DNA of 64,000 nucleotides from an uncultured Paracoccaceae bacterium (GCA_947501355.1 CANMVA010000001.1:1496001-1560000), one strand, 5' to 3'. Counted from the stretch's first letter, positions 16,412 through 24,844 are shown. Notes: generated by a model from the sequence alone, not told the origin. Made by a program: numbers and translations.

Positions 16412-16882
16412 ATGCTGAAATACGCCGCTGCTCTTTGCCTTCTGGCCAGCCCCGCGCTGACTGAGATCGAAAAAGGCCGCGACCTGATGGAGGCGGGGCG
16501 CTTTGAAGAGGCGATGCAGGAATTTTGGCCCGCCGCGCGGTCGGGCAACGCAGATGCCGAGGAGCTGATCGGCGTGATGTATGCGCTGGGGCTGGGGGTC
16601 GAGCAGGACTATGTCCGGGCGTTCGACTGGTATCTGCGCAGCGCCATGAAAGGCCATCCCGGCGCTCAAAGCGGGGTCGGCTGGTATTACGAAGTCGGCC
16701 TCGGCATGCCCGCGCCCGATCTGACGCGCGCCTATATGTGGTATGTCCTCAGCGCGATTGGCGGCGATCCGGATGCGGCCATTTCGCAGGAAGAGGTGGT
16801 CAAGAAGATGACTGCTGAGCAGATCGAAAAGGCGCATGAGCTGATCGATGATTACCGGGTCTGGATGTATCCGTTCCGCTGA
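16412..16882 (+). CDS. Exported Sel1-repeat protein
   Basis: 156 residues, starting MLKYAAALCLLASPALT, a short Sec signal peptide. Then come about three Sel1-like repeats (AARSGNADAEELIGVMYALG, SAMKGHPGAQSGVGWYYEVG, YMWYVLSAIGGDPDAAI). Such repeats form protein-interaction scaffolds; no enzyme function is implied. I set the start at 16412 rather than 16346 because the signal peptide begins there. Its start region lies back-to-back with the uncertain start of the di-heme protein, with almost no promoter space between them. Confidence 0.8.
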   Translation: MLKYAAALCLLASPALTEIEKGRDLMEAGRFEEAMQEFWPAARSGNADAEELIGVMYALGLGVEQDYVRAFDWYLRSAMKGHPGAQSGVGWYYEVGLGMPAPDLTRAYMWYVLSAIGGDPDAAISQEEVVKKMTAEQIEKAHELIDDYRVWMYPFR

Positions 16883-16917
16883 GTTTAGCCAGCTTTTGCG
16901 CTTTTGGAAGCGTCGGA

Positions 16918-16949
16918 GCCTTCGGCGAGGATATTTGGAAAAAGCGAAG
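16918..16949. repeat. Dispersed 3'-flank repeat
   Basis: GCCTTCGGCGAGGATATTTG, followed by GAAAAAGCGAAG, lies 35 bp after the Sel1 gene. It is the opposite orientation to the copy at 15087, and the TTTGGAAAAAGCGAAG tail is shared with the copy at 24845. Confidence 0.65.
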
Positions 16950-16964
16950 CGGACAATTTGAATA

Positions 16965-16996
16965 AAAAGCGCCGCAGTTTGGTGTGCGGCGCTTTT
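16965..16996. terminator. Strong bidirectional terminator
   Basis: AAAAGCGCCGCA (16965-16976) pairs perfectly with TGCGGCGCTTTT (16985-16996) around an 8-nt loop. T-runs occur on both strands, so it can end both the Sel1 gene and the leftward TRAP transporter operon. Confidence 0.92.
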
Positions 16997-17018
16997 CTTG
17001 TTGTTTTTTTGGGGGCCG

Positions 17019-18077
17019 CTAGTTCAGGTCCGCATCCCGCGCCGCGCCGATTTCAGCTTCGGCTTCGGCGACGGCCTCGACCAGCGCGTTGTAGATGCGC
17101 TCACCACCGTCGATATTGGCCTGGAACCAGTCATAGACCGGCGTTGCGGCTTCTGCGAAAGCGGCTTTTTCTTCCGGTGTCAGCACGTAAAGATCACCAC
17201 CACCGGCGACGAAATCTTCATAGGCCTGAATGGATTTCCGCTTGGGCGAGGCGAAGGTGGCCTGTTGCAGCGCGTAGAAACCATCGACCACGACGCGGCG
17301 CATATCCTCTGGCATGGCCATGAACTTCTCGTTCGACATCCACCACAGCGCGCCCATGTAAGCATGACCGTCCAGCGTCACATATTGCAGGCCCGCATCG
17401 GGGAATTTCATGCCCATGATGTCGGTGATCCCGTTCTTGGAGCCGTCAACGACGCCGGTCTGGAAGCTGGTGAAGAGCTCAGGCCACGGGATCGGCGTGG
17501 GGGAGGCCCCAAGCGCGCGGACCAGTTCCTGCGGCAGGTCTGCGACCACCGTGCGGATTTTCAGGCCGTCCATGTCAGCGGGCGTCGCCACGCGGCGCTG
17601 GGTGTTGGCGAAGTTGCGCCAGCCGCCGGTGTTGCCGATGGTCATCAGGCGGATCGCGTCGCCGCTATCCTCCAGCGCCATTTCGCGCATGGTGCGGGTG
17701 AAATCGCCGGACAGGACATGCTCGGCAATGCGGTCATCGGCCATCAGATAGGGCAGGTCGAGGACTTGCACGTAGGGGAAGATCGAGGACGCGCCACCGG
17801 AGGTGGAAATATAGATGTCGATGGATCCGTCCGCGACACCTTGCAGACATTCCGCGCCTTTAGAGCAAAGCTGCGTGCCGATGAACAGCTCAACCTCGAT
17901 GGCGCCGTTGGAGGCCGCTTCGACGTAGTTCTTGAAGACCACGAGGCCGTCATAATCTTCGTCGTTTTCGTTGGAATTGGCCGTGGCGCGCAAAGTGTAT
18001 TCCTGCGCAATCGCGGTTAATGGCATGGCTGCCAGTAGCGTCGCTGCGACGAGCGACTTGGTGAGACCTTTAAGCAT
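17019..18077 (-). CDS. TRAP transporter substrate-binding protein (DctP family)
   Basis: 352 residues with a Sec signal peptide (LVAATLLAAMPLTAIAQ) and the DctP fold. The conserved ligand-binding arginine is in DGLKIRTV, and the PIPWPELFTSFQTGVVDG motif is typical. It captures an organic anion in the periplasm. It is the last of the three TRAP genes, 31 bp after the large permease. The ligand cannot be read from sequence. The upstream SsuD-like monooxygenase and reductases suggest an anionic sulfo-sugar such as sulfoquinovose or its glycerol glycoside, which would be new for a TRAP receptor as far as I know. Confidence 0.88.
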   Translation of the reverse strand: MLKGLTKSLVAATLLAAMPLTAIAQEYTLRATANSNENDEDYDGLVVFKNYVEAASNGAIEVELFIGTQLCSKGAECLQGVADGSIDIYISTSGGASSIFPYVQVLDLPYLMADDRIAEHVLSGDFTRTMREMALEDSGDAIRLMTIGNTGGWRNFANTQRRVATPADMDGLKIRTVVADLPQELVRALGASPTPIPWPELFTSFQTGVVDGSKNGITDIMGMKFPDAGLQYVTLDGHAYMGALWWMSNEKFMAMPEDMRRVVVDGFYALQQATFASPKRKSIQAYEDFVAGGGDLYVLTPEEKAAFAEAATPVYDWFQANIDGGERIYNALVEAVAEAEAEIGAARDADLN

Positions 18078-18108
18078 TATGAACCTCCCTTTCAGGTTAT
18101 TGCAGCGG

Positions 18109-19596
18109 TCATTGAACGAAGCCCGTCAAACGGGGGATCGTCATGGAAATTGCCGGGAAGAAGGTGATCAGGAAGATCACCAGCACTTCGACGGCAAGAA
18201 ATGGCAGGATGGCGCGCGAGACGGTTTCCACCTTTTCGCCGGACACCGTTGAGGCCACGAAAAGCACCAATCCCATGGGCGGCGTTGCCAATCCGACGGT
18301 CAGGTTGACGCTCATGATGATGGCGAAATGGACGGGGTGCACGCCAAGCTCTGTGAAGATTGGTCCCAGGATCGGGCCGAGGATGATGATCGCAGGGCCT
18401 GCGTCGAGGAACATCCCCACGATAAAGAGCAAGATATTGATGAGAAACAATAATATCAGTGGGTTCTCGGATAGGGACAGGATGAACTCGGTCAGTATCT
18501 GCGGGGCGTATGACAGGGACACGACGGTTTTGAAGGCGACCGCCGCGCCGACCAGCAGCAGCACCGCAGAAGAGGCCAACGCCGAGCGGGCGAGCACCGG
18601 GCCGAGGTCTTTGAACGTCATCGAACGCAGCACGAAGAAGCTGACGACGATGGCATAGGCCACCGCGATGGCGGAGGCTTCGGTTGGCGTGAAGACGCCC
18701 ACAAGGATACCGCCAAGGATGATGATCGGGGTTTGCAGGGGCGCGACCGCCTTTTTGCAGACCAGCCGGAAATCACTACTGACATTGGCGCGCAGCCACA
18801 TCATCAGACCATGGGCGATGGGCAGGAAAATAAGAAAGATGAGCCAGCCGTTAAGGTTAATTTCGAGCCCAAGAGCGGCGCGAATGCCCGCGAAGATCGC
18901 ATAGAGTAGACCCGCGACGTTGATCCGGATCAGCACGAAGCTGACACGCGATTCCAGCGGCGTGATTGTCTGGTTCTTGGTGACGATCCGCTCGGCTTTC
19001 GGCAGGTCATAGCGGTCGGCCATCAAGCGCACCATGACCATCAGGCCGACGCCGACCAGAATGCCCGGCACGATGCCCGCAAGAAACAGCGCAGCCACGG
19101 ATTCGCCCATCACGTAAGCGTAGATGATCATGATGCCCGACGGCGGAATGATCGGCCCGATGACCGAGGAGGCAGCTGTGATCGCAGCCGCGAATTTGCG
19201 CGAATAGCCGTTCTTCTCCATCGCCGGGATCAGGGTCGAGCCGAGCGCAGAGGTGTCCGCCACGGCGGATCCCGACAGACCGGCAAACAGGATCGACGAC
19301 AGGATATTCACATGGGCGAGACCGCCGCGCAGATGCCCCATGAACGCTTGGCTAAACTCAACCAGCCGCGTGGTGATGCCCCCGCGGTTCATGATCTCGC
19401 CCGCGAGCATGAAGAACGGCAGTGCCATCAGCGGAAAACTGTCCATCCCATTGTAAAGATTGCGATAAAGGACCGCGAGATCGCGGCTGGAGCCGTCAAG
19501 GATCAGCAGCAATCCGGGGGCGGCCAGAAGTCCGAAGACAACCGGTAGGCCGATCATCAGCAGGATCAGAAACAGCGGAAGGAACCAGATCAGCAT
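18109..19596 (-). CDS. TRAP transporter large permease (DctM), enlarged
   Basis: 495 residues, clearly longer than the usual 425-440. The normal elements are present: the N-terminal MLIWFLPLFLILLMIGLPVV, NILSSILFAGLSGSAVADTSALG, SVIGPIIPPS and PTEASAIAVAYA. An additional stretch of about 60 residues at roughly 215-275 (LLYAIFAGIRAALGLEINLN, then WLIFLIFLPIAHGLMMW) looks like two extra membrane segments in the central cytoplasmic loop. It couples sodium to uptake of the ligand bound by DctP. Its start overlaps the DctQ stop by one base. Confidence 0.88.
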   Translation of the reverse strand: MLIWFLPLFLILLMIGLPVVFGLLAAPGLLLILDGSSRDLAVLYRNLYNGMDSFPLMALPFFMLAGEIMNRGGITTRLVEFSQAFMGHLRGGLAHVNILSSILFAGLSGSAVADTSALGSTLIPAMEKNGYSRKFAAAITAASSVIGPIIPPSGIMIIYAYVMGESVAALFLAGIVPGILVGVGLMVMVRLMADRYDLPKAERIVTKNQTITPLESRVSFVLIRINVAGLLYAIFAGIRAALGLEINLNGWLIFLIFLPIAHGLMMWLRANVSSDFRLVCKKAVAPLQTPIIILGGILVGVFTPTEASAIAVAYAIVVSFFVLRSMTFKDLGPVLARSALASSAVLLLVGAAVAFKTVVSLSYAPQILTEFILSLSENPLILLFLINILLFIVGMFLDAGPAIIILGPILGPIFTELGVHPVHFAIIMSVNLTVGLATPPMGLVLFVASTVSGEKVETVSRAILPFLAVEVLVIFLITFFPAISMTIPRLTGFVQ

Positions 19597-20186
19597 CAGT
19601 CAGCCCTCGCCACGTTGGGATCGGACAGCGGCGGCAACCGATCTTCGCCGCCCAATAAAGTGATGATCTGGCGCAGCATCAGCTCGATATTGACGATGGT
19701 CAGCAGCACGAAGCCTACGAAGAGGGAGGCATAAGCCCACGAATTGCGGAACCGGATCGGCTCTCCTCCGAAAAGGTCCAGCGGCACCCGCAAGGAGGCC
19801 GACCGACCCCGCCCGGTCAGGCTGTCCACGTTGGACCAGCCCAGTTGCACGCAATAGACCAGAACGATTAACGCGATGCTCAACAAGGTTAACGTGAGCA
19901 AGACCGAGAGCAGGCGACCCAACGCCCGCTCCAGCATGTCGATGGCCACGAACCCGCCTTGGCGGTAGGCCATCGGGGCGATCAGACCCGTCATCCAAAG
20001 CATCAAAAAGCGCGCGCCTTCTTCGGTCCAGTTGGGCGCGTCGTTCAGCACATATCGGAAGAAGACCTGACCCAGGATCAGGCAGACCATCAGCGCCAGC
20101 GCAGCAATCGCGATGGCGCGCCCAAGGCGCAGCACCACATCATTGAAAAGCTGCAAAGGCCGCAAAAGCCCAAACAACAGCGCCAT
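19596..20186 (-). CDS. TRAP transporter small permease (DctQ)
   Basis: 196 residues, four predicted membrane segments, with the DctQ motif PNWTEEGARFLMLWMTGLIA, in which the conserved glutamates face the large subunit. It is the first of the three TRAP genes and overlaps DctM by 3 bp (TGATG). It lies about 47 bp downstream of the flavin reductase gene in the same direction, so enzymes and transporter appear to form one operon. Confidence 0.88.
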   Translation of the reverse strand: MALLFGLLRPLQLFNDVVLRLGRAIAIAALALMVCLILGQVFFRYVLNDAPNWTEEGARFLMLWMTGLIAPMAYRQGGFVAIDMLERALGRLLSVLLTLTLLSIALIVLVYCVQLGWSNVDSLTGRGRSASLRVPLDLFGGEPIRFRNSWAYASLFVGFVLLTIVNIELMLRQIITLLGGEDRLPPLSDPNVARAD

Positions 20187-20233
20187 GGCGCATCCTCCCT
20201 GTTTGTGCCCATTTTTATGGGCTTATCAGGCTG

Positions 20234-20746
20234 TTACAGCCCTTTGTTAAAGTGGCCAAACTGGCCACCTGCAAACACCAGTGGGTTGCCGTCCCGCAAT
20301 TGTGCACGGGTCACGCGACCGACCTGAATAAGGTGGTCGCCGGCATCATGGGTAGCCTCAAGCGTGCATTCAAAGCGCGCGAGGCAGTTTTCAATAAGCG
20401 GCACATCATGGGCTCCAAACGCCCAGTCCAGCCCGTCAAACGCGCTGCGTGTCCTGGCGAACCCCATCGCAATCTCAGATTGCTCGGCCCCCATGACGTG
20501 GATCGCGTAATGGGCGCATTCATGGTAAACGTCAAAGCGGGTCGAGGCCTTGTCGAGCGACCAAAGCACCAGCGCAGGCTCAAGCGAAACGGACGCAAAA
20601 CTGTTGGCGGTGATCCCGCAAGGGCCGGGGGCCGTGATCACCGTCACCCCGGTTGCGAACTTGCCCAAGGCATCGCGAAAGGTGCGGGACGTGTCCGGCC
20701 CGGGAACGAAATCCTGCATGAAAGCCCCCTCGGCTCCGTCCATCAT
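20234..20746 (-). CDS. smoA: NAD(P)H:flavin reductase, partner of the adjacent FMN monooxygenase
   Basis: 170 residues of the flavin reductase-like (HpaC/SsuE-type split-barrel) family, with FRDALGKFATGVTVITAPGP, ITANSFASVSLEPALVLWSL and VGRVTRAQLRDGNPLVF. It supplies reduced FMN. I start at ATG 20746, which overlaps the stop of the aldo-keto reductase gene (ATGA); the longer frame to 20896 lies inside that gene. In the sulfo-SMO pathway of Agrobacterium this role is SmoA, encoded with SmoB and SmoC as here. The family is certain; the symbol depends on the operon context. Confidence 0.72.
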   Translation of the reverse strand: MMDGAEGAFMQDFVPGPDTSRTFRDALGKFATGVTVITAPGPCGITANSFASVSLEPALVLWSLDKASTRFDVYHECAHYAIHVMGAEQSEIAMGFARTRSAFDGLDWAFGAHDVPLIENCLARFECTLEATHDAGDHLIQVGRVTRAQLRDGNPLVFAGGQFGHFNKGL

Positions 20747-21636
20747 GGCACCTCGTGTCCAAGTGCGTGCGTATACAAAGCGAACCACGTCTCGCGATCC
20801 ATTTCCACCTTGAATGCATCCGACAGGGCCGCAATGCGCGAGATCGTGTTGGTTCCCATCACGGGCATGATATTTGCCGGGTGGGCCAGCAGCCATGCGA
20901 CGGCGACGGCGGCCTCATCGACCCCGTGCACGTCACCAATCGTGGTTAACGCGGTGCGCAACGCGGCGTTGTCCGCGTCAAACAGGCCCCCGCCGCCCAG
21001 AGGCGACCATGCCATCGGTGCAATCGCGCGGCGCTGCAAGAACGCGAGATCGCCGTTGGTAAAGGCGTCATGGGCCAGCAGGCTCAGCTCGATCTGGTTG
21101 GTGACCAGCGGCTGGGTCATAGCACTGCTCAGCAGCTCCCAATCCCACGGTTTGAAGTTCGACACGCCCACATGGCGCACCTTGCCAGAGGCGACAACCT
21201 CGTCCAGCGCAGCACCGGTTTCATGGTGGTTCATCAACGGATCCGGGCGGTGGATCAGCAATAGATCAATCTGATCAATATTCATATTTTTCAATGAGCT
21301 ATCGACCGAAGCTAAGATGTGATCCCGGCTGGTGTCATAGTATTTGACCGGCTTGTCGCTATACTTTCCGATGGGTGCGACGATGTCACATTTCGTCACG
21401 ACCTCCATCTGCTCGCGCAGCGACGGCGCCTCTTTCAGGGCGGCGCCCAACAAGGCTTCTGCACCATAATCGCCATAGATATCGGCTTGATCAAACGTGG
21501 TTAATCCCTGCTCAAGGCACGCATCAATCTTGGCGCGCACATGGGCGGTCGAGGTGTCCTCGTCATCGCCCAGACGCCACATCCCATAGACGATGCGGCT
21601 GAACTCCAACCCTTTGGTTAACGTGATACGGTCCAT
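20743..21636 (-). CDS. smoB: Aldo-keto reductase, candidate 6-oxo-glucose reductase
   Basis: 297 residues, a TIM-barrel NADPH-dependent aldo-keto reductase of the YdhF-like group. The catalytic tetrad is visible: D49 (FDQADIYG), Y54, K82 (VVTKCD) and H129 (LLLIHRPDP). The start at 21636 shares a base with the monooxygenase stop (TAATG), and the stop overlaps the flavin reductase start. In the sulfo-SMO pathway, SmoB reduces the 6-oxo-glucose left after sulfite release to glucose. The tight coupling to an SsuD-like enzyme and a flavin reductase supports that reading. A general aldehyde reductase cannot be excluded. Confidence 0.7.
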   Translation of the reverse strand: MDRITLTKGLEFSRIVYGMWRLGDDEDTSTAHVRAKIDACLEQGLTTFDQADIYGDYGAEALLGAALKEAPSLREQMEVVTKCDIVAPIGKYSDKPVKYYDTSRDHILASVDSSLKNMNIDQIDLLLIHRPDPLMNHHETGAALDEVVASGKVRHVGVSNFKPWDWELLSSAMTQPLVTNQIELSLLAHDAFTNGDLAFLQRRAIAPMAWSPLGGGGLFDADNAALRTALTTIGDVHGVDEAAVAVAWLLAHPANIMPVMGTNTISRIAALSDAFKVEMDRETWFALYTHALGHEVP

Positions 21637-22793
21637 TAGCGGCGTTCTCCTACGCCTAGCGGCGTTGCGGGTGTCTCTGCCGGGACGCGGCCATAAGCCT
21701 CTGGCAAAGAACAGGTTTTCAGGTTTGGCAACACGCGGCTGCCGAAGGATTTGCATTCATCAATGTGGGGGTAGCCCGAAAAGATGAACGCGCGGATGCC
21801 CATCTTTTGATAAGCCTCGATCTTGGACATGACTTGATCCGTCGATCCGACAAGGGCCGCCCCGCAGCCCGAGCGCGCGCGCCCGACGCCGGTCCAAAGA
21901 TGCGGCTCCACATAGCCGAATTTATCGGCCAATTCGCGGGCTTTGGCTTGGTGCGCAACGCCCAACGAGATGCTGTCATGGGCGCGGTCGCGGATCAGTT
22001 GGCCGTATTCATCGTCCAGTTTGCTGACCAGATGCTCGGCGTATTCTTTCGCCTCGGCCTCGGTGTCGCGCACGATCATGTGGACGCGCAGACCGTAATC
22101 CAGCGTGCGCCCGTATTCGGCGGCGCGTTGGTTAACGTCCTTCATCCGTTGAGCGATATTTTCCTCGGGCTCGGGCCACATCAGGTAGACATCGCAATGC
22201 TGCGCACAGAGGTCCAGCGCGGCAGGGGAATAGCCCCCGAAATAGAGCAAAGGTCCGCCATTTTGCTGGTAGGGGCGCGCGGGATCGGTCGGAACATTCT
22301 CGAAATTATAGATCTCACCGTGATAGGTGATCTCGTCCTGGGTCCAGGCTTGTTTAAGGATTTCAACAACTTCCTTCGAGCGTTTGTAGCGAAAAGCGCT
22401 TTCGGCCACCTCACCGGGGAAGTCCGAACTGATGACGTTCAGCGTCAGCCGTCCTTTGAGCATGTGATCCAGCGTCGCGACGGTGCGTGCCAGCATGATG
22501 GGCTGCATCTCCCCACAGCGGATCGCCGCCAGCATGTTGATGCTTTTGGTTAATGGTGCGCATCCGGCGACGAAGGACAATGTGTCTTGGCCAACCTGAT
22601 AGGAGGAGGGGCACAGGATGTTGCGAAAGCCTTGGGCTTCGGCCTCCAACAGAATGTCGCGACAATGCTCCCACGAGGATCGCAACGCCCCGTCCGGCAC
22701 GCCGAGATAGGCGTAATCATCCGAGCAAAGCGCAGAAAACCACGAGACTTCAGCAGCATCCAGATCGGCAGAGGTGACCGGAACGATCGTCAT
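21636..22793 (-). CDS. smoC: SsuD-like FMN-dependent monooxygenase, candidate sulfoquinovose monooxygenase
   Basis: 385 residues of the bacterial-luciferase-like alkanesulfonate monooxygenase group. Sulfonate-site residues of SsuD are kept: the arginine and histidine of GLRVHMIVR (R236, H238), LWTGVGRARSG (299-309) and the C-terminal SGYPHIDE. A cysteine, C61 in NILCPSS, matches the SsuD cysteine region. Such enzymes use FMNH2 and oxygen to cut a C-S bond, releasing sulfite and an aldehyde. I chose ATG 22793, preceded by a GGGGGGAA ribosome site. It is the first gene of the operon with the reductases and TRAP genes. Plain alkanesulfonate monooxygenase is the main alternative. Confidence 0.72.
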   Translation of the reverse strand: MTIVPVTSADLDAAEVSWFSALCSDDYAYLGVPDGALRSSWEHCRDILLEAEAQGFRNILCPSSYQVGQDTLSFVAGCAPLTKSINMLAAIRCGEMQPIMLARTVATLDHMLKGRLTLNVISSDFPGEVAESAFRYKRSKEVVEILKQAWTQDEITYHGEIYNFENVPTDPARPYQQNGGPLLYFGGYSPAALDLCAQHCDVYLMWPEPEENIAQRMKDVNQRAAEYGRTLDYGLRVHMIVRDTEAEAKEYAEHLVSKLDDEYGQLIRDRAHDSISLGVAHQAKARELADKFGYVEPHLWTGVGRARSGCGAALVGSTDQVMSKIEAYQKMGIRAFIFSGYPHIDECKSFGSRVLPNLKTCSLPEAYGRVPAETPATPLGVGERR

Positions 22794-22839
22794 CGACTCA
22801 TTTCCCCCCATGGAACTTTTCACTTGCGTAGCATCCGCT

Positions 22840-22853
22840 TTGATATGCATCAA
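22840..22853. promoter_or_regulatory. Candidate GntR operator in the divergent promoter
   Basis: TTGAT-ATGC-ATCAA is an inverted repeat with 5-bp arms. A further ATCAA half-site follows at 22860-22864. It lies in the 88-bp gap between the monooxygenase operon and the GntR gene, in AT-rich DNA. Confidence 0.45.
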
Positions 22854-22881
22854 TAGTGTATCAATTTTTTGAGTCTGTGAC

Positions 22882-23589
22882 TTGGATGCGATAGCCGACC
22901 CTTCCAGCCTGCCTAAATGGCAGCAAATCAGCGAGATGCTGATCCGCGAGATCGCCGCCGGGCATCTTGTCGATGGTGCGCGCCTGCCGCCTGAGCGGGA
23001 GATGGCGACGGGGCTTGGGATAGCCGTTGGCACGCTGCGAAAAGCACTGGCGGAGCTTGAGGCGCAAGGATTGCTGGAGCGCGTCCATGGCTCTGGCAAT
23101 TACGTGCGCGCAGGGCAGGCAGACAGCGTCTATGCGTTCTTCCGGCTGGAGCGTGTGTCGGGTGGTGGCTTGCCCACCGCGCGCGTTCTCTCGGTCACGC
23201 GGATGACCAAACCAGCATCGCTTCCGATCTTTGGAACCTCCATGGACGCGCACCGCATCCGCCGGGTGCGGATGCTTGATGGGGAGCCCGCCGCGCTGGA
23301 AGAAATCTGGCTGGATGCGAGCTACGCCGCGTCCATTGCGCCAGATGATCTGTCGGAATCGCTTTACCTTTTCTACAAGCGGCAACTGGGGCTCCGGATC
23401 ACGCGGGTGGAGGATCAGATCGGCGTCGATGCGCTGCCCGATTGGGGGCCGGAGGGCTTTGGTTTGTCCGCCGGAACCCCATGCGGATGGATCGAGCGGG
23501 TCAGTTTTGACCAAGACGGGGCGCGGGCTGAGGTTTCTCAGACTTGGTTCGATAATAACAAGGTGCGGTATATAAACCGCCTAGGATAG
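22882..23589 (+). CDS. GntR/HutC-family regulator of the monooxygenase cluster
   Basis: 235 residues with an N-terminal winged helix (about 10-78: LIREIAAGHLVDGARLPPER, RKALAELEAQGLLERVHGSG) and a C-terminal UTRA ligand domain. The frame starts with TTG at 22882; no ATG or GTG is available in frame upstream of the HTH. It is divergent from the monooxygenase gene and followed 8 bp later by the Gfo/Idh/MocA gene. UTRA domains often bind sugars or sugar acids, which agrees with a sugar-derived inducer. It probably represses both arms through the palindrome at 22840. Confidence 0.83.
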   Translation: MDAIADPSSLPKWQQISEMLIREIAAGHLVDGARLPPEREMATGLGIAVGTLRKALAELEAQGLLERVHGSGNYVRAGQADSVYAFFRLERVSGGGLPTARVLSVTRMTKPASLPIFGTSMDAHRIRRVRMLDGEPAALEEIWLDASYAASIAPDDLSESLYLFYKRQLGLRITRVEDQIGVDALPDWGPEGFGLSAGTPCGWIERVSFDQDGARAEVSQTWFDNNKVRYINRLG

Positions 23590-23597
23590 GAATAAGA

Positions 23598-24689
23598 ATG
23601 TCGGATATCGTAAACTACGGCATCATCGGTTGTGGTATGATGGGGCAGGAACACATCCACAATATCGCCCTGCTAGAGAGCGCGCGTGTCTCGGTCGTGT
23701 ACGACCCGGTGACGGAGGTGGCGCAGGCAGCAGCGAAGATCGCGGGCGCGGCACATGTGGCGGCCTCGCTGGACGATTTGCTGGCGTTTGAAGCGCTGGA
23801 TGCGCTCGTTATTGTCAGCCCGAACCATCTGCATGTGGCGCAGTTGCATGAGATCGCAGCGAAACGGGTGTTGCCGATTTTGTGCGAAAAGCCGCTATAT
23901 ACCGCCCCCGCAGATGCGGCGGTGATGGAGGCGTTTGCGCAGCATTATGCGGCGCCGGTCTGGGTCGCGATGGAGTATCGTTATATGCCGCCGATTACGG
24001 CTTTGGTCAGCCGGGCGGCGCAGATCACGGGCGGGGTGAAGATGCTCACGATCCGGGAGCATCGCTTTCCGTTTCTGCCCAAGATCGGCGACTGGAACCG
24101 GTTCAATGCACAGACGGGTGGGACGCTGGTGGAGAAATGTTGCCACTTCTTCGACCTGATGCGGCTCATTCTGGCGGCGGAGCCGGTGCGTGTGATGGCC
24201 TCGGCGGGGCAGTCGGTGAACCATCTGGACGAGCGATATGGCGGGCAGGTGCCGGATATCTGGGACAATGGCTATGTGATCGTGGATTTCGACAGCGGCG
24301 CGCGGGCGATGCTGGAATTGTGCATGTTCGCGGAAGGGGCGCGGTTTCAGGAGGAGATCAGCGCTGTTGGGCCGGACGGCAAGGTTGAGGCGCGGGTGCC
24401 GGGGCCGGGGCGGTTCTGGCCGGAGCGTCTTGGGCCAGCGCCTGTGCCGGAGCTGGAGATATCACCGCGCCATCCGAAAGGGCCGGTGATGGAACCGGTG
24501 CCGGTCGACCCGGCGCTTCTGGCAGCGGGGGATCACAACGGGGCGACCTATTATCAGCACCAACGGTTCTTGCAGATCGTGCGCGAGGGCGGTGTGCCAG
24601 AGGTTGGCCTGAGCGATGGGGCGAAGGCGGTCGCGATGGGGCTGGCGGCGCAGCGCTCGGCCGAAGAAGGTGTGGTGGTGACGCTTTAG
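23598..24689 (+). CDS. Gfo/Idh/MocA-family oxidoreductase or NAD-dependent glycosidase
   Basis: 363 residues. The N-terminal Rossmann domain carries GIIGCGMMGQEH and the family motif EKP (CEKPLY); a C-terminal alpha/beta domain has GGTLVEKCCHFFDLMR, where a lysine replaces the more usual aspartate. It is co-transcribed with the GntR gene. Members act on sugars with NAD(P). NAD-dependent sulfoquinovosidases of family GH188 have this same fold, so in this cluster it could release sulfoquinovose from its glycoside. An inositol- or sugar-dehydrogenase role remains possible. Confidence 0.78.
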   Translation: MSDIVNYGIIGCGMMGQEHIHNIALLESARVSVVYDPVTEVAQAAAKIAGAAHVAASLDDLLAFEALDALVIVSPNHLHVAQLHEIAAKRVLPILCEKPLYTAPADAAVMEAFAQHYAAPVWVAMEYRYMPPITALVSRAAQITGGVKMLTIREHRFPFLPKIGDWNRFNAQTGGTLVEKCCHFFDLMRLILAAEPVRVMASAGQSVNHLDERYGGQVPDIWDNGYVIVDFDSGARAMLELCMFAEGARFQEEISAVGPDGKVEARVPGPGRFWPERLGPAPVPELEISPRHPKGPVMEPVPVDPALLAAGDHNGATYYQHQRFLQIVREGGVPEVGLSDGAKAVAMGLAAQRSAEEGVVVTL

Positions 24690-24718
24690 GTTTCGCGTGC
24701 GAAACCGTGTTTTAAGAG

Positions 24719-24745
24719 AGCCTGCCTTGATTTTGCAGGCTTTCT
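24719..24745 (+). terminator. Terminator after the Gfo/Idh/MocA gene
   Basis: AGCCTGC (24719-24725) pairs with GCAGGCT (24735-24741) and is followed by TTCTTGTTTT. A second hairpin, GGTTTCGC-GT-GCGAAACC (24689-24706), lies directly at the stop codon. Besides the repeat copy at 24845, nothing else stands out in the 233-bp gap 24690-24922. Confidence 0.75.
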
Positions 24746-24844
24746 TGTTTTGAAAGTTCACATAATACCGGGCGTGGGTCTAGCGCCCTGTTTCTTATGG
24801 AAAAATTTATCATTTTGAGGTTGCTCGTCGGGCTTAGGCGGGGA

